A stretch of 64,000 nt of DNA from an uncultured Paracoccaceae bacterium (GCA_938028765.1 CALIZF010000003.1:1-64000); one strand, 5' to 3'. Numbered from the stretch's first letter, positions 8,439 through 18,182 are shown. The notes: generated by a model from the sequence alone, not told the origin. Numbers and translations are program-made.

Positions 8439-10616
8439 TCAGTCGCGACGGCCGAAGGTGCCCAGAACGTCGTTCAGGATCTGGTCGGCGATGTCGGGGT
8501 TGCGGCCCTGCACGGCCGCAGGCTGCGGCAGCGCCTCGCGCGGGGCGGCGGCACCGACGGTCGCGGCGTCGGGCGCCACCGCGGGTGCCCGCTGCGGCGG
8601 CACGATCATCGGCAGCGGGCGGGGCCGGATGCCCTCGTGCACGCGCACCATGACCTCGCGCCAGATTTCGGCCGGCAGGCCGCCGCCGGTGACGCCCGAC
8701 AGCGGCCGGTTGTCGTCATAGCCCATCCAGACGCCAGCGACATAATCGGCCGTGAAGCCCACGAACCAGGCGTCGCGCGCCGCCTGCGTCGTGCCCGTCT
8801 TGCCCGCCGCCGCGCGATCGGGCAGCCGCGCGCGGGTGCCGGTGCCGGACTCCAGCACCTGGGTCAGCATCCAGGTCAGCTGTTTCGCCGCGCGGTCCGA
8901 GATCACGCGCTCGCCCATCCCCCCGGCCTGGCCCATCAGGGCGCCCTTCTCGCCCTGCAGCCGCAGCTCGATGAGCCCGTAGGGCCGCACGGCGGACCCG
9001 CCGTTGAGGATGCCCGCATAGGCCCCGGTCATCTCGAGCAGCGTGGCTTCGGACACGCCGAGGGCCAGCGCCGGCCCGGCGGCAAGATCGGACTGGATGC
9101 CGAAATCGGTCGCCACCTTGCGCACGAGATTGCGACCGACCGCCTCGGACAGGCGCACCGCGGGGATGTTCAGCGACAGCTTCAGCGCCGTCGTCAGCGT
9201 GACGGTGCCCTTGAAATCCTCGGTGTAGTTCTTCGGGCTCCAGGGCCCGGACCCGCGGATGTTGATCGTCAGCGGCCGGTCCTCGAGCGTGTCGAAGGGC
9301 GACCAGCCGAGGTCGAGGGCGGCCGCATAGACGAAGGTCTTGAAAGCCGAGCCCGTCTGGCGCCTGGCCTGAGTGGCGCGGTTGAAGGCGCCGGCGACCT
9401 GCGTCTTGCGTCCGCCGACCATGGCCCGCACCGCCCCGTCCGACGACATCACGACGATCGCCGCCTGCGCCGCCGATCCGTCCTTCACGCGCGTGTCGAA
9501 CACATGCGCAAGCGCTTCTTCCGCGGCTTTCTGGATGTGCTGGTCCAGCGTCGTGTGCACGATCACGTCCTCGGTCGTGTCATGGCCGAAGAAGGATGGC
9601 ACCGTCTCCATCACCCAGTCAGCGAAGTAGCCGCCCGCGCGCGCCGCCGCCGCCTCGGAAAGCTGGGCGGGGGCCGCGCGCGCCTCGGCCACCTGCTGCG
9701 GCGTCAGGTAGCCCTGCTCGGCCATCAGCCCCACGATGACGTTTGCCCGGCCCTGCGCGCGTTCGAGGCTGCGGGTCGGCGCGAAGTAGGACGGCGCGAC
9801 CAGCAGGCCCGCCAGCATCGCCGCCTGCGCCGGGGTCAGGCGCGCGGCCGAGGTGCCGAAATACCGTTGCGCCGCCGCCTCGAACCCGCGCGCGCCAGCG
9901 CCGAGGTAGGCTCGGTTTAGGTAGATCGAGAGGATCTCTTCCTTCGTATACTTCCACTCCAGCGCGAAGGCGAAGGGCACTTCCTTCAGCTTGCGGGCGA
10001 GGCTGCCGCGGCGGCAGTCGGCCTCGTAGTCCGCCTCGTTCTTCCAGCGCGCCGGATCGTAGGCGACGCCGAGGCACAGAAGCTTCGCCACCTGCTGGGT
10101 GATGGTGGATCCGCCGTTGCCCTCGAACGGCCCTCGCCCCTCGCGCAGGTTGATGCGGATGGCCGAGGCGATGCCGCGGGGGCTCACGCCGAAGTGCCAC
10201 CAGAAGCGGCGGTCCTCGGTCGCGACCACGGCGTTGCGCAGGTGCGGCGAGACGTCGGCGGCGGTGATCTGGCCCCCGAAGGTCTCTCCCCGCCAGGCGA
10301 ACACCTCGCCCTCGTGGTCGAGCAGCGTGACCGACCCGCGCGACCGGCCGTCGAGCAGGGCCGAGGCTTCGGGCAACTGGCTGTGGAAATACCAGGTGGC
10401 GCCGCCCAGGATCATGGCGATCACGGCCGTCACGCGCCAGGCCACGGCCCAGACGAGGCCCATCAGCCAGCGGAAGGCCCGCGTCAGGATGTTGCCGCGG
10501 CGGGGCGGCTTCGACCTGCGCCCGGCCGGTGCGCGGCGGGCGGGCGGTCGGGGCGCCGGGCTTGCGCGCCGCCGTTCCGCCACGAGGGGCGGCCTGCCCT
10601 TGTCCGATCCGCCCAT
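8439..10616 (-). CDS. class A penicillin-binding protein (PBP1A family)
   Basis: Bifunctional peptidoglycan glycosyltransferase/transpeptidase in the inner membrane facing the periplasm. 725 residues: a cytoplasmic Arg/Pro-rich tail (1-45), a membrane helix (about 50-75), a GT51 domain with catalytic Glu134 in VATEDRRF and GGSTITQQ (168-175), then a transpeptidase with SAFK (Ser423 nucleophile), SLN (481-483) and KTGT (606-609). All catalytic residues are present. I prefer ATG 10616 over the GTG 11 codons upstream, because the extra residues are not conserved-looking. It is monocistronic and divergent from glnK. Confidence 0.93.
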   Translation of the reverse strand: MGGSDKGRPPLVAERRRASPAPRPPARRAPAGRRSKPPRRGNILTRAFRWLMGLVWAVAWRVTAVIAMILGGATWYFHSQLPEASALLDGRSRGSVTLLDHEGEVFAWRGETFGGQITAADVSPHLRNAVVATEDRRFWWHFGVSPRGIASAIRINLREGRGPFEGNGGSTITQQVAKLLCLGVAYDPARWKNEADYEADCRRGSLARKLKEVPFAFALEWKYTKEEILSIYLNRAYLGAGARGFEAAAQRYFGTSAARLTPAQAAMLAGLLVAPSYFAPTRSLERAQGRANVIVGLMAEQGYLTPQQVAEARAAPAQLSEAAAARAGGYFADWVMETVPSFFGHDTTEDVIVHTTLDQHIQKAAEEALAHVFDTRVKDGSAAQAAIVVMSSDGAVRAMVGGRKTQVAGAFNRATQARRQTGSAFKTFVYAAALDLGWSPFDTLEDRPLTINIRGSGPWSPKNYTEDFKGTVTLTTALKLSLNIPAVRLSEAVGRNLVRKVATDFGIQSDLAAGPALALGVSEATLLEMTGAYAGILNGGSAVRPYGLIELRLQGEKGALMGQAGGMGERVISDRAAKQLTWMLTQVLESGTGTRARLPDRAAAGKTGTTQAARDAWFVGFTADYVAGVWMGYDDNRPLSGVTGGGLPAEIWREVMVRVHEGIRPRPLPMIVPPQRAPAVAPDAATVGAAAPREALPQPAAVQGRNPDIADQILNDVLGTFGRRD

Positions 10617-10894
10617 CCGGCGCTGCCCGTATCCCGCCGCGGCGCGCACGCCGCACTCTGCCTGTTCGTGGCACCTTAGCGCGAACCGCCACCGTTGTGG
10701 AGACGGCTGCGCAGCCGCTTCGGATCACGTTAATGTCTATTTTTTAGGCATCGCCTTCGTTTTGTGCAAAATCCTTGCGTCTTTGCCCCGCCCCCCCGCG
10801 CACGCAGCGCCGGAAGCGTTGCCGTCGGGGTGCCGCAGCGTCTTTGTCGTCGCGTGGGCCCCGCCGGGCCCGCCTGCCAGGGAAGGGTGCACAG
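10617..10894. promoter_or_regulatory. divergent intergenic region between the PBP and glnK, with a 14-base palindrome
   Basis: This 278-base region must hold promoters for the PBP gene leftward and glnK-amtB rightward. It contains a perfect 14-base palindrome, CGGCTGCGCAGCCG, at 10704-10717, followed by an AT-rich stretch (about 10729-10775) unlike its surroundings. I could not place a convincing sigma-54 element: a TGGCAC at 10669 is followed by badly spaced bases. Nitrogen control of glnK-amtB by NtrC is expected from the family, but no consensus NtrC pair is visible. Confidence 0.4.
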
Positions 10895-11233
10895 GTGAAA
10901 CTCATCATCGCAGCGATCAAGCCATTCAAGCTCGAGGAGGTGCGCGAGGCGCTGACCGCCGTCGGCGTCCGCGGCATGATGGTGACCGAGATCAAGGGTT
11001 TCGGCGCGCAGTCGGGCCACACCGAAATCTACCGCGGCGCCGAATACGCCGTGAACTTCGTGCCCAAGGTCAAGCTCGAGATCGTGGTCGCCGACAGCAT
11101 GGCCGACCAGGTCGTGGACACGATCCAGAAGACCGCCCGCACCGACAAGATCGGCGACGGCAAGATCTTCGTCCTCGATGTCGAGGCCGCCGTGCGCGTG
11201 CGCACCGGCGAGACCGACGAGAACGCTCTGTGA
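10895..11233 (+). CDS. glnK: nitrogen regulatory protein P-II (GlnK)
   Basis: Trimeric signal protein that senses 2-oxoglutarate and ATP/ADP, is uridylylated under nitrogen limitation and blocks AmtB when nitrogen is plentiful. The product is exactly 112 residues, the family length, from GTG 10895 after a GGAAGGG ribosome site. Tyr51 in RGAEYAV is the uridylylation site at the tip of the T-loop. The C-terminal signature (KIFVLDVEAAVRVRTGE) is intact. amtB begins 24 bases downstream, which makes GlnK a more likely name than GlnB. Confidence 0.95.
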   Translation: MKLIIAAIKPFKLEEVREALTAVGVRGMMVTEIKGFGAQSGHTEIYRGAEYAVNFVPKVKLEIVVADSMADQVVDTIQKTARTDKIGDGKIFVLDVEAAVRVRTGETDENAL

Positions 11234-11257
11234 CCTCCTCATGACAGGGAAAGCGAC

Positions 11258-12604
<1,347 letters not shown>

Positions 12605-12643
12605 GCGCCGTCTTGCCGGCCGGAAGCATTGCCCCGGCCGACC

Positions 12644-12670
12644 GGCCCGGACCGCAGGGTCCGGGCCTTT
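12644..12670 (+). terminator. rho-independent terminator of glnK-amtB
   Basis: Perfect 10-base-pair stem (GGCCCGGACC / GGTCCGGGCC) with a four-base GCAG loop, followed by TTTCCC, 40 bases after the amtB stop. The T-tract is short, which is normal in a genome of this GC content. Confidence 0.85.
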
Positions 12671-13042
12671 CCCGTTGCGGCAGTGCCGCAAGATCAGTTC
12701 CCGAGGCGGGGGCGAGGGTGTTCCGCGGCCGCAGCCGGGCGAAGCGCGCCGGGCCCGAGCGGGTGATGGGCTTCCGCAGCCCGGTCGAACACCGCGCGTT
12801 CGCGCACCCGACGCCCGAGCCAGGGCGGATGCGGGTCCGGTCGGGGATCGGGCCGTGCGCCCACCGGTTCTCGATCGCGCGCAAGACGGCACGCGCGCGC
12901 GACTGCGCGCAAGACCGACCCGCTGATCGTCGGCCGCGCAGGCCATGTCGGCCACCGGTCCGCCCGCATCCACGACGCGGCCCTGCACCCGACCTGCGCC
13001 GCGCCGGCGGATCCGCGCGTCCCTCCTGCCGCGCGGCCCGGG
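12671..13042. other. GC-rich stretch without a recognisable gene
   Basis: About 370 bases between the amtB terminator and the stop of the leftward aminotransferase. Several frames are open, as expected at this GC content, but none gives a recognisable protein, a ribosome site or a membrane/signal segment. It contains short CG-alternating tracts (around 12895-12905). I see no RNA gene in it. Confidence 0.4.
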
Positions 13043-14221
13043 TCAGAGGACCGCGGCCACCGCGCGCGCAAGGACCGGAACGGTCGTCGCGTTCAGGCCG
13101 GCGATGTTCAGGCGGCTGTCGCTCACCATGTAGATCGCGTGGTCGGCCCGCAGCCGGGCGACCTGGTCGGGCGTGATGCCGAGGCGGCTGAACATCCCCC
13201 GGTGGTGCGCGACGAAATCGAACCGGCCGGAATTCGTCGCCGTGCGCAAGGCGTCGGCCAGCTGCGCCCGCAGCGCCAGCATGCCGCCGCGCACCGCGTC
13301 GAGCTCGGCCTGCCAGTCGGCGCGCAGCCTGTCGTCGTCGAGGATCATCGTGACGATCCGCGCCCCGTGATCCGGCGGGAACGAGAAGTTGAGGCGGTTG
13401 AGCGTGGCGAGGTTTCCCTGCACCACGTCGCGCCGCGCGGGGTCGGCCAGGGCCAGAAGGATGCCCGCCCGTTCGCGGTAGATGCCGAAGTTCTTGGAAC
13501 AGGACGCGGCGATCAGCACCTCGGGCAGGCGCGCGGCGATCGCGCGCGTCGCCGCCGCGTCGGGTTCCAGCCCGTCGCCGAAGCCCTGGTAGGCAAGGTC
13601 GACCAGCGGCACCGCGCCGGTGCGCGCCAGAAGGTCGGCCACCGCGCCCCACGCCTCGGGCGACAGGTCCGCCCCGGTGGGGTTGTGACAGCATCCGTGC
13701 AGCAGCACCGCGTCCTGCGGCCCCGTCGCGGCCAGGTCGGCCAGCATCGCGGCCGGGTCGGCGGCGCCGGTGGCGGCGTCGAAGTAGCGGTAGGTCCGCG
13801 CCTTCAGCCCCGCGGCCGCGACCAGCGCGGGGTGGTTGGGCCAGGTCGGATCGGGCAGCCAGACGGTGGCGTCGGGGGCGGCGCGCCGGATCAGGTCCAG
13901 CGCGAGGCGCACCGCGCCGGTGCCCCCGGGCGTGGCCGCCGCGGCGATCCGGGCCATGTCGGGCGCCCCCAGCACCAGCCGCGCCATCGCGGCGTGGAAA
14001 CCGGGATCGCCGGCCAGGGCGGTGTAGGTCTTGGTCTCTTCCACCTCCCACAGCCGCCGCTCGGCCGCCTTGACGGCGCGCATGACGGGTGTGCGGCCCT
14101 CGGCGTCCCGGTAGACCCCCACGCCGAGGTCGATCTTCGCCGCCCGCGGGTCGGCGCGGAACAGCGCCATCAGCTCCAGGATCTTGTCGGCCGGTTGCGG
14201 CGCCAGCGCGTTCAGCATCAT
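13043..14221 (-). CDS. aromatic/aspartate aminotransferase (class I, AspC/TyrB type)
   Basis: PLP-dependent transamination of aspartate and/or aromatic amino acids with 2-oxoglutarate. 392 residues of the Iα AspC/TyrB subgroup: IDLGVGVYRD (30-39), a CCHNPTG motif (177-183), DLAYQGF (208-214) and the PLP lysine K243 in SCSKNFGIYRERAG, followed by the substrate-binding arginine near the C-terminus (SRLN). The start is one of two consecutive ATGs (14221 or 14218); the first overlaps the sulfurtransferase stop as ATGA. AspC-type enzymes also transaminate cysteine to 3-mercaptopyruvate, the substrate of the gene just upstream. Confidence 0.92.
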   Translation of the reverse strand: MMLNALAPQPADKILELMALFRADPRAAKIDLGVGVYRDAEGRTPVMRAVKAAERRLWEVEETKTYTALAGDPGFHAAMARLVLGAPDMARIAAAATPGGTGAVRLALDLIRRAAPDATVWLPDPTWPNHPALVAAAGLKARTYRYFDAATGAADPAAMLADLAATGPQDAVLLHGCCHNPTGADLSPEAWGAVADLLARTGAVPLVDLAYQGFGDGLEPDAAATRAIAARLPEVLIAASCSKNFGIYRERAGILLALADPARRDVVQGNLATLNRLNFSFPPDHGARIVTMILDDDRLRADWQAELDAVRGGMLALRAQLADALRTATNSGRFDFVAHHRGMFSRLGITPDQVARLRADHAIYMVSDSRLNIAGLNATTVPVLARAVAAVL

Positions 14222-15066
14222 CCCCGCTCCACCTTCAGGTCGTCGTAGCTGCCCCATTCGGCCCAGGATCCATCGTAGAGCGCATGATCGCGATGCCCGA
14301 TCCGCTCGAGCGCGAGGTTCAGAATCGCCGCCGTGACACCCGAGCCGCAAGTGGTGATGACAGGCCGGTGTTCGTCCACGCCGAGCGCGGCGAAGGCGGC
14401 TCGCAGGGCGGCCCTGTCCTTCATCGTGCCGTCGGGGTTCACGAGGTCGGCCCAGTAGAGGTTGCGCGCGCCGGGGATGTGGCCCGCGCGCAGGCCGGGG
14501 CGCGGTTCGGGTTCGTCGCCGCGGAAACGGCCGGGCGACCGGGCGTCGAGGATCGCGTGGGTGCCGAGCTTCGAGGCCTGCGCCACCTGCGTGACATCGC
14601 GCACCAGCGCCGCGTGCCGCTGCACGGTGATGTGGCGGTCGCGCAGCACGGGCGGCGTGTCCTCGACCGGGCGCCCCTCGGCCCGCCATTTCGGAAAGCC
14701 GCCGTCCAGCACCGCTACGTCCTGCTTGCCCATCAGGCGGAAGGTCCACCACACGCGCGGGGCCGAGAAGATGCCCTTGCCGTCATAGACGACGACCTGA
14801 TGCCCGTCGCCGATGCCCATGGCGCGCATCCGGCTGACGAACATCTCGGGCGTCGGCGCCATGTGCGGCAGGCCCGACCGCGTGTCGGCGATGGCGTCGA
14901 TGTCGAAGAAGCGTGCACCGGGGATGTGGGCCGCGGCGTATTCCGCCTGCGCGTCGCGGCCCTCTTCCGGCAGATACCAGGATGCATCGATCACGCGCAG
15001 GTCGGGGTCGCGCAGATGCGCATCCAGCCAGGCGGTGGAAACGAGCGTCCTCGGATCGTCCTGCAT
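14218..15066 (-). CDS. sseA: 3-mercaptopyruvate sulfurtransferase (two-domain rhodanese)
   Basis: Transfers sulfur from 3-mercaptopyruvate to an active-site cysteine and on to thiols or cyanide. 282 residues in two rhodanese domains. The catalytic loop CGSGVTA starts at Cys240; this six-residue loop (rather than CRKGVT) marks mercaptopyruvate sulfurtransferases over thiosulfate rhodaneses. The N-terminal inactive domain has the usual HIPGARFFDIDAI and GLPHM segments. The start is ATG 15066 after AAAGGGG. It shares four bases with the downstream aminotransferase, so the two are translated together. Confidence 0.93.
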   Translation of the reverse strand: MQDDPRTLVSTAWLDAHLRDPDLRVIDASWYLPEEGRDAQAEYAAAHIPGARFFDIDAIADTRSGLPHMAPTPEMFVSRMRAMGIGDGHQVVVYDGKGIFSAPRVWWTFRLMGKQDVAVLDGGFPKWRAEGRPVEDTPPVLRDRHITVQRHAALVRDVTQVAQASKLGTHAILDARSPGRFRGDEPEPRPGLRAGHIPGARNLYWADLVNPDGTMKDRAALRAAFAALGVDEHRPVITTCGSGVTAAILNLALERIGHRDHALYDGSWAEWGSYDDLKVERG

Positions 15067-15183
15067 CGCGTAAGCCCCTTTGCGCAACCCTCGCAGCCTT
15101 ACGCGAAGGCGGCGCGCCGGCGCAAGCGGGCGGGGCTTGCGCGCGCGTGCCGCGGGTGGTTCGCTCGCAGCGGCGGGCAGAGG

Positions 15184-16605
15184 ATGCGATCGGAACACCG
15201 ACGCGGTCTGGGATCATGTCGAGGCGCACCGGGGCGATCCGACCGCGCTGGCGGACCGGGTCTGGGAAACGCCCGAGACGCTCTATGCCGAATGGCAAAC
15301 CTGTGCAGCGCATGCCGCGGTGCGGCGGGCCGAAGGCTTTCGCGTGACCGAGGGGATTGCGGGCATCCCCACCGCGGTCGCGGGCGAGGCCGGCGACGGC
15401 GGACCCGTGATCGCGATCCCCGGCGAATACGACGCGCTGCCGGGCCTGTCGCAGGTCGCCGGCATCGCCGAACCGCGCCCCGTGGTGCCGGGCGGCAACT
15501 GCCACGGCTGCGGCCACACCTCCCTCGGTGCGGGTGCGCTGCTCGCAGCCTGCGCGGTGAAGGACCGGCTGGCGGCCGCGGGCCTGCCGGGCCGCGTGCG
15601 CTATCACGGCTGCCCGGCCGAGGAAGGGGGCGCGGCCAAGACCTTCATGGTCCGCGACGGGGCCTTCGCCGACGTCGCGGCGGCGTTGACCTGGCACCCC
15701 GACTGCCTGACGCGGGTGGACCTGCCGCTGAGCCTGGGCAATACCCGGATCGACTTCACCTTCACCGGCCGGTCGGCCCATGCCGCCGCATCGCCCCGCC
15801 TCGGCCGGTCGGCGCTGGACGCGGCAGAGCTGATGTCGGTCGGCGTCAACTACCTGCGCGAGCATGTGCCGCAGGACGTGCGCATCCACTCTGCCTGTCT
15901 CGACGCGGGCGGGACGGCGCCGAACGTGGTGCAGGGACGCGCGAAGGTGCGCTATTCGGTGCGCGCGCTGGCGCTGGCCGACATGCTGGCCACCCTCGAC
16001 CGCGTCCAGGACGTCGCGCGCGGGGCGGCGCTGATGACCGGCACCGCGCGCGACGCCGCGGTGATGTCGGCCGTGTCCGCGACGCTCGAGAACGCGACGA
16101 TGGACCGGGCGATGCAGGACGCGCTGGAGGCCCTGGGGCCGGTGCCCTTCAACGATGCCGACCGCGCCTATGCGGCGGCGGCCCGCGCCACCCTGTCGCC
16201 GGCCGACCTTGCGGCGCCCTGGAAGGGCGCGGGCCTGCCCGCCCGGGACATCCCGCTGCACGACGGGATCGTGCCGCTCGGCACGCGGGGCGAGATCCCG
16301 ATCGGCTCCACCGATATCGCCGACGTGACCTGGGCGCTGCCGACGACCGCGGATGGAGGCCACCGGCGCGATCGGAACGCCGCGCACAGCTGGCAGAACC
16401 CGGCGCAAGGCAAGGCGCCGGCCGCGCACAAGGGGATGGTCCATGCGGCAAAGGCGGTCGCGGCGGTCGCCGCGCGGCTGATCGCCGACCCCGCGCTCCT
16501 CGCGGCGGCGCGGGCCGAACACGCCCGTCGGCTGGCGGCAAGCCCTTGCGTCTGCCCCTGCCCCCCGACCTCGCCCCCCCGCTGCAACCGCGTCCGGGCG
16601 CGTAA
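15184..16605 (+). CDS. M20 family amidohydrolase (AbgB-like), frame-disrupted
   Basis: Zn-dependent amidohydrolase of the M20D/AbgB type. The central frame reads cleanly through GEYDALPGLSQ, NCHGCGHTSLG, CPAEEGGAAK and HPDCLTRVD, with the metal-ligand Cys/His and the Glu pair. The ends do not fit one frame. The natural ATG (15184) is one base off the central frame. At 16352-16381 the family-like TGAIGTP appears only one frame over. Near 16556 the C-terminus PLPPDLAPPLQPRPGA and stop TAA 16603-16605 lie in another frame. Without shifts, the central frame runs to 16786 into the next gene. It is either a pseudogene or a sequence with several indel errors. Confidence 0.75.
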   Translation: MRSEHRRGLGSCRGAPGRSDRAGGPGLGNARDALCRMANLCSACRGAAGRRLSRDRGDCGHPHRGRGRGRRRRTRDRDPRRIRRAAGPVAGRRHRRTAPRGAGRQLPRLRPHLPRCGCAARSLRGEGPAGGRGPAGPRALSRLPGRGRGRGQDLHGPRRGLRRRRGGVDLAPRLPDAGGPAAEPGQYPDRLHLHRPVGPCRRIAPPRPVGAGRGRADVGRRQLPARACAAGRAHPLCLSRRGRDGAERGAGTREGALFGARAGAGRHAGHPRPRPGRRARGGADDRHRARRRGDVGRVRDARERDDGPGDAGRAGGPGAGALQRCRPRLCGGGPRHPVAGRPCGALEGRGPARPGHPAARRDRAARHAGRDPDRLHRYRRRDLGAADDRGWRPPARSERRAQLAEPGARQGAGRAQGDGPCGKGGRGGRRAADRRPRAPRGGAGRTRPSAGGKPLRLPLPPDLAPPLQPRPGA

Positions 16606-16725
16606 GCGGGCGCGTAGCCGCCCGTCCGTCAGCGCCCGGCGGATCGACGGCACGGGCGGCGTCGGCCAGATCGGGACGGCGGCCGGCGGCGATCCCCGCC
16701 CCGGCGGCGAAAACGGAGATCCGAC

Positions 16726-17013
16726 ATGCCCGACCGCTTCCTTCACCCAATCCGCGCCGCTGTCGCCGCGGCGGCCTTCGCCCTGACGGTGCCCGCCGCC
16801 GCGCTGGCCCTGCCCGCCGTTGGCGACATGCTGGGCACGACGCCGCAGGCCGTCAGCGAAGCCCTGGCCGCCCAGGGCTGCCCGGTCGAGAAGTTCGAGG
16901 CCGAGCGCGGCAAGATCGAGGCCAAGTGCCGCGATGCCGCCACCGGCCAGAGGTGGGAAATCTACCTCGACCCCGCGACCGGCGTCGTCACCCGCGTCAA
17001 GCAGGACCACTGA
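16726..17013 (+). CDS. small periplasmic PepSY-domain protein
   Basis: 95 residues: a signal peptide (1-28, cleavage near ALALP) and one short PepSY-type domain of about 65 residues, with the pattern of an N-terminal helix (TPQAVSEALAAQGC) and strands ending in WEIYLDPATGVVTRV. There is one cysteine in the helix and one in the following strand (IEAKC). It starts at ATG 16726 with CGGAG upstream. Three bases separate it from the cytochrome b561 gene, so it is the first gene of a three-gene operon. PepSY domains act as inhibitors or ligands; here it may be a periplasmic partner of the cytochrome. Confidence 0.75.
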   Translation: MPDRFLHPIRAAVAAAAFALTVPAAALALPAVGDMLGTTPQAVSEALAAQGCPVEKFEAERGKIEAKCRDAATGQRWEIYLDPATGVVTRVKQDH

Positions 17014-17016
17014 TCC

Positions 17017-17652
17017 GTGCGCCCCGCGGACACGCCGCCGGCCAAGGCCGTCGGGGGCGATCCGCACCCCCCGGTCCTGTGGGATCCGGTGGTGCGGCTC
17101 ACACACTGGACGATCGCGGTCGCCATCGTCGTCAACTATGCGTTGACCGAGGACGGCGGCACCACGCACGTCTGGGTCGGCTACCTCGCGCTTGCCATTC
17201 TGGTCCTGCGCCTGGTCTGGGGCTTTGTCGGGCCGGCCGAGGCGCGGTTTGCGGCCTTCCCGCCCGCCCCCCGTGCGGCGCTCGCCCATCTGGCGGACCT
17301 TGCGGCAGGCCGTCCCGGCCGTTACCGGTCGCACAACCCCGCGGGTGCGCTGATGGCCTATGCGCTGTGGGCGATGCTGGCCGTCGTGATCGCCACCGGC
17401 ATCCTGATGACGGCGGGCGGCCCCGGTGACGAGGCGCTGATGCGCGCCGCGGTCGAGCGGGACGACTGGTCGATTCTGACCGGCGCGACGCCCTGGGTGG
17501 GCGACGCGGCGGCGGAAGTGCTGGAGGAGGTGCACGAAGTGGCGGCGAACCTGCTTCTTCTGCTGGCGGCGCTGCACATCGCCGGGGTGGCGGTCGAATC
17601 CCGCGCGATGCGGACGAACCTCGTGCGCGCGATGCTGCCGTGGCGGCGTTGA
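17017..17652 (+). CDS. cytochrome b561-type membrane protein (Ni-hydrogenase/b561 family)
   Basis: 211-residue di-haem b-type cytochrome predicted to move electrons across or within the inner membrane. It has four or five membrane helices, with haem-ligand histidine candidates in RLTHWTIA (first helix), THVWVGYLA (second helix) and HEVAANLLLLLAALHIAG (last helix). A loop after the second helix carries the basic RYRSHNPAGA segment typical of soluble-cytochrome-linked b561 proteins. It begins at GTG 17017, three bases after the PepSY gene, and overlaps the regulator gene by 13 bases. The electron donor and acceptor are unknown. Confidence 0.85.
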   Translation: MRPADTPPAKAVGGDPHPPVLWDPVVRLTHWTIAVAIVVNYALTEDGGTTHVWVGYLALAILVLRLVWGFVGPAEARFAAFPPAPRAALAHLADLAAGRPGRYRSHNPAGALMAYALWAMLAVVIATGILMTAGGPGDEALMRAAVERDDWSILTGATPWVGDAAAEVLEEVHEVAANLLLLLAALHIAGVAVESRAMRTNLVRAMLPWRR

Positions 17653-18182
17653 AGCCGCCTGCGGCCGAACGGCGGCGACCCGCCCTGCTGACAGGGCTGG
17701 TTGCCGCGCAGGCGCTGGCGGCGGTGTTCTTCGCCGCCGACGCCGCGACGGACCTGCTGAACGCGCCCTGGACGCCGCATACGCTGATCGAGGCCTTCGT
17801 CGCCCTCGCGCTCGGCGCCGGCGTGGTGATCGGTGCGGTCGAGCTTCGCGCCGCGCTGGAACGCCTGCGGGCGCAGGAAACCGCCCTGGCGGCAGCGCGC
17901 GGCGCGCTGAGCACGGTGGTGGCGGCGCAGTTTCGGGACTGGGCCCTGACCCCGGCCGAAACGGACGTGGCCTGGCTGGCGCTGAAGGGCCTCGACGTGG
18001 CCGAGATCGCGGCCCTGCGCGGCTCGGCGCAGGGCACCGTCCGCGCCCAGTTGGCCCGCGTCTACGCCAAGGCGGGCGTCTCGGGCCGCGCGCAGTTCGC
18101 GGCGCTGTTCGTCGAGGAACTTCTGGCCCAGGGCGTTCCCGAGGCGGACGGGGCGCACGAAGCTTCCCGCAGGCAGGCCTAG
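17640..18182 (+). CDS. membrane-anchored LuxR-type HTH regulator
   Basis: 180 residues with two predicted membrane helices (about 17-36 and 48-70), then a charged coiled-coil linker (ELRAALERLRAQETALAAARG) and a C-terminal LuxR/GerE HTH (LTPAETDVAWLALKGLDVAEIA... to about 160). There is no receiver or autoinducer domain. The short periplasmic loop between the helices is the only part outside the cell, so any signal must come from the membrane or from the cytochrome b561 whose gene it overlaps (GTG 17640). This suggests a one-component regulator of membrane redox or periplasmic state; target genes are unknown. Confidence 0.78.
   Translation: MAALKPPAAERRRPALLTGLVAAQALAAVFFAADAATDLLNAPWTPHTLIEAFVALALGAGVVIGAVELRAALERLRAQETALAAARGALSTVVAAQFRDWALTPAETDVAWLALKGLDVAEIAALRGSAQGTVRAQLARVYAKAGVSGRAQFAALFVEELLAQGVPEADGAHEASRRQA

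Noticed and set aside
10669-10684. TGGCAC resembling a sigma-54 -24 element upstream of glnK
   Set aside because: The matching -12 GC is off by one base and there is no TTGC. A second candidate ending CCTTGC near 10772 lacks the -24 GG. Neither meets the invariant GG-N10-GC spacing.
8439-10728. Long rightward and leftward frames of 370-530 codons across the PBP gene
   Set aside because: They are antisense or out-of-frame shadows; only the 725-residue PBP frame has family motifs.
12694-13176. Long open frames on both strands after amtB
   Set aside because: Products are Arg/Pro/Ala-rich without motifs, typical of shadow frames in GC-rich sequence, and part overlaps the real aminotransferase on the other strand.
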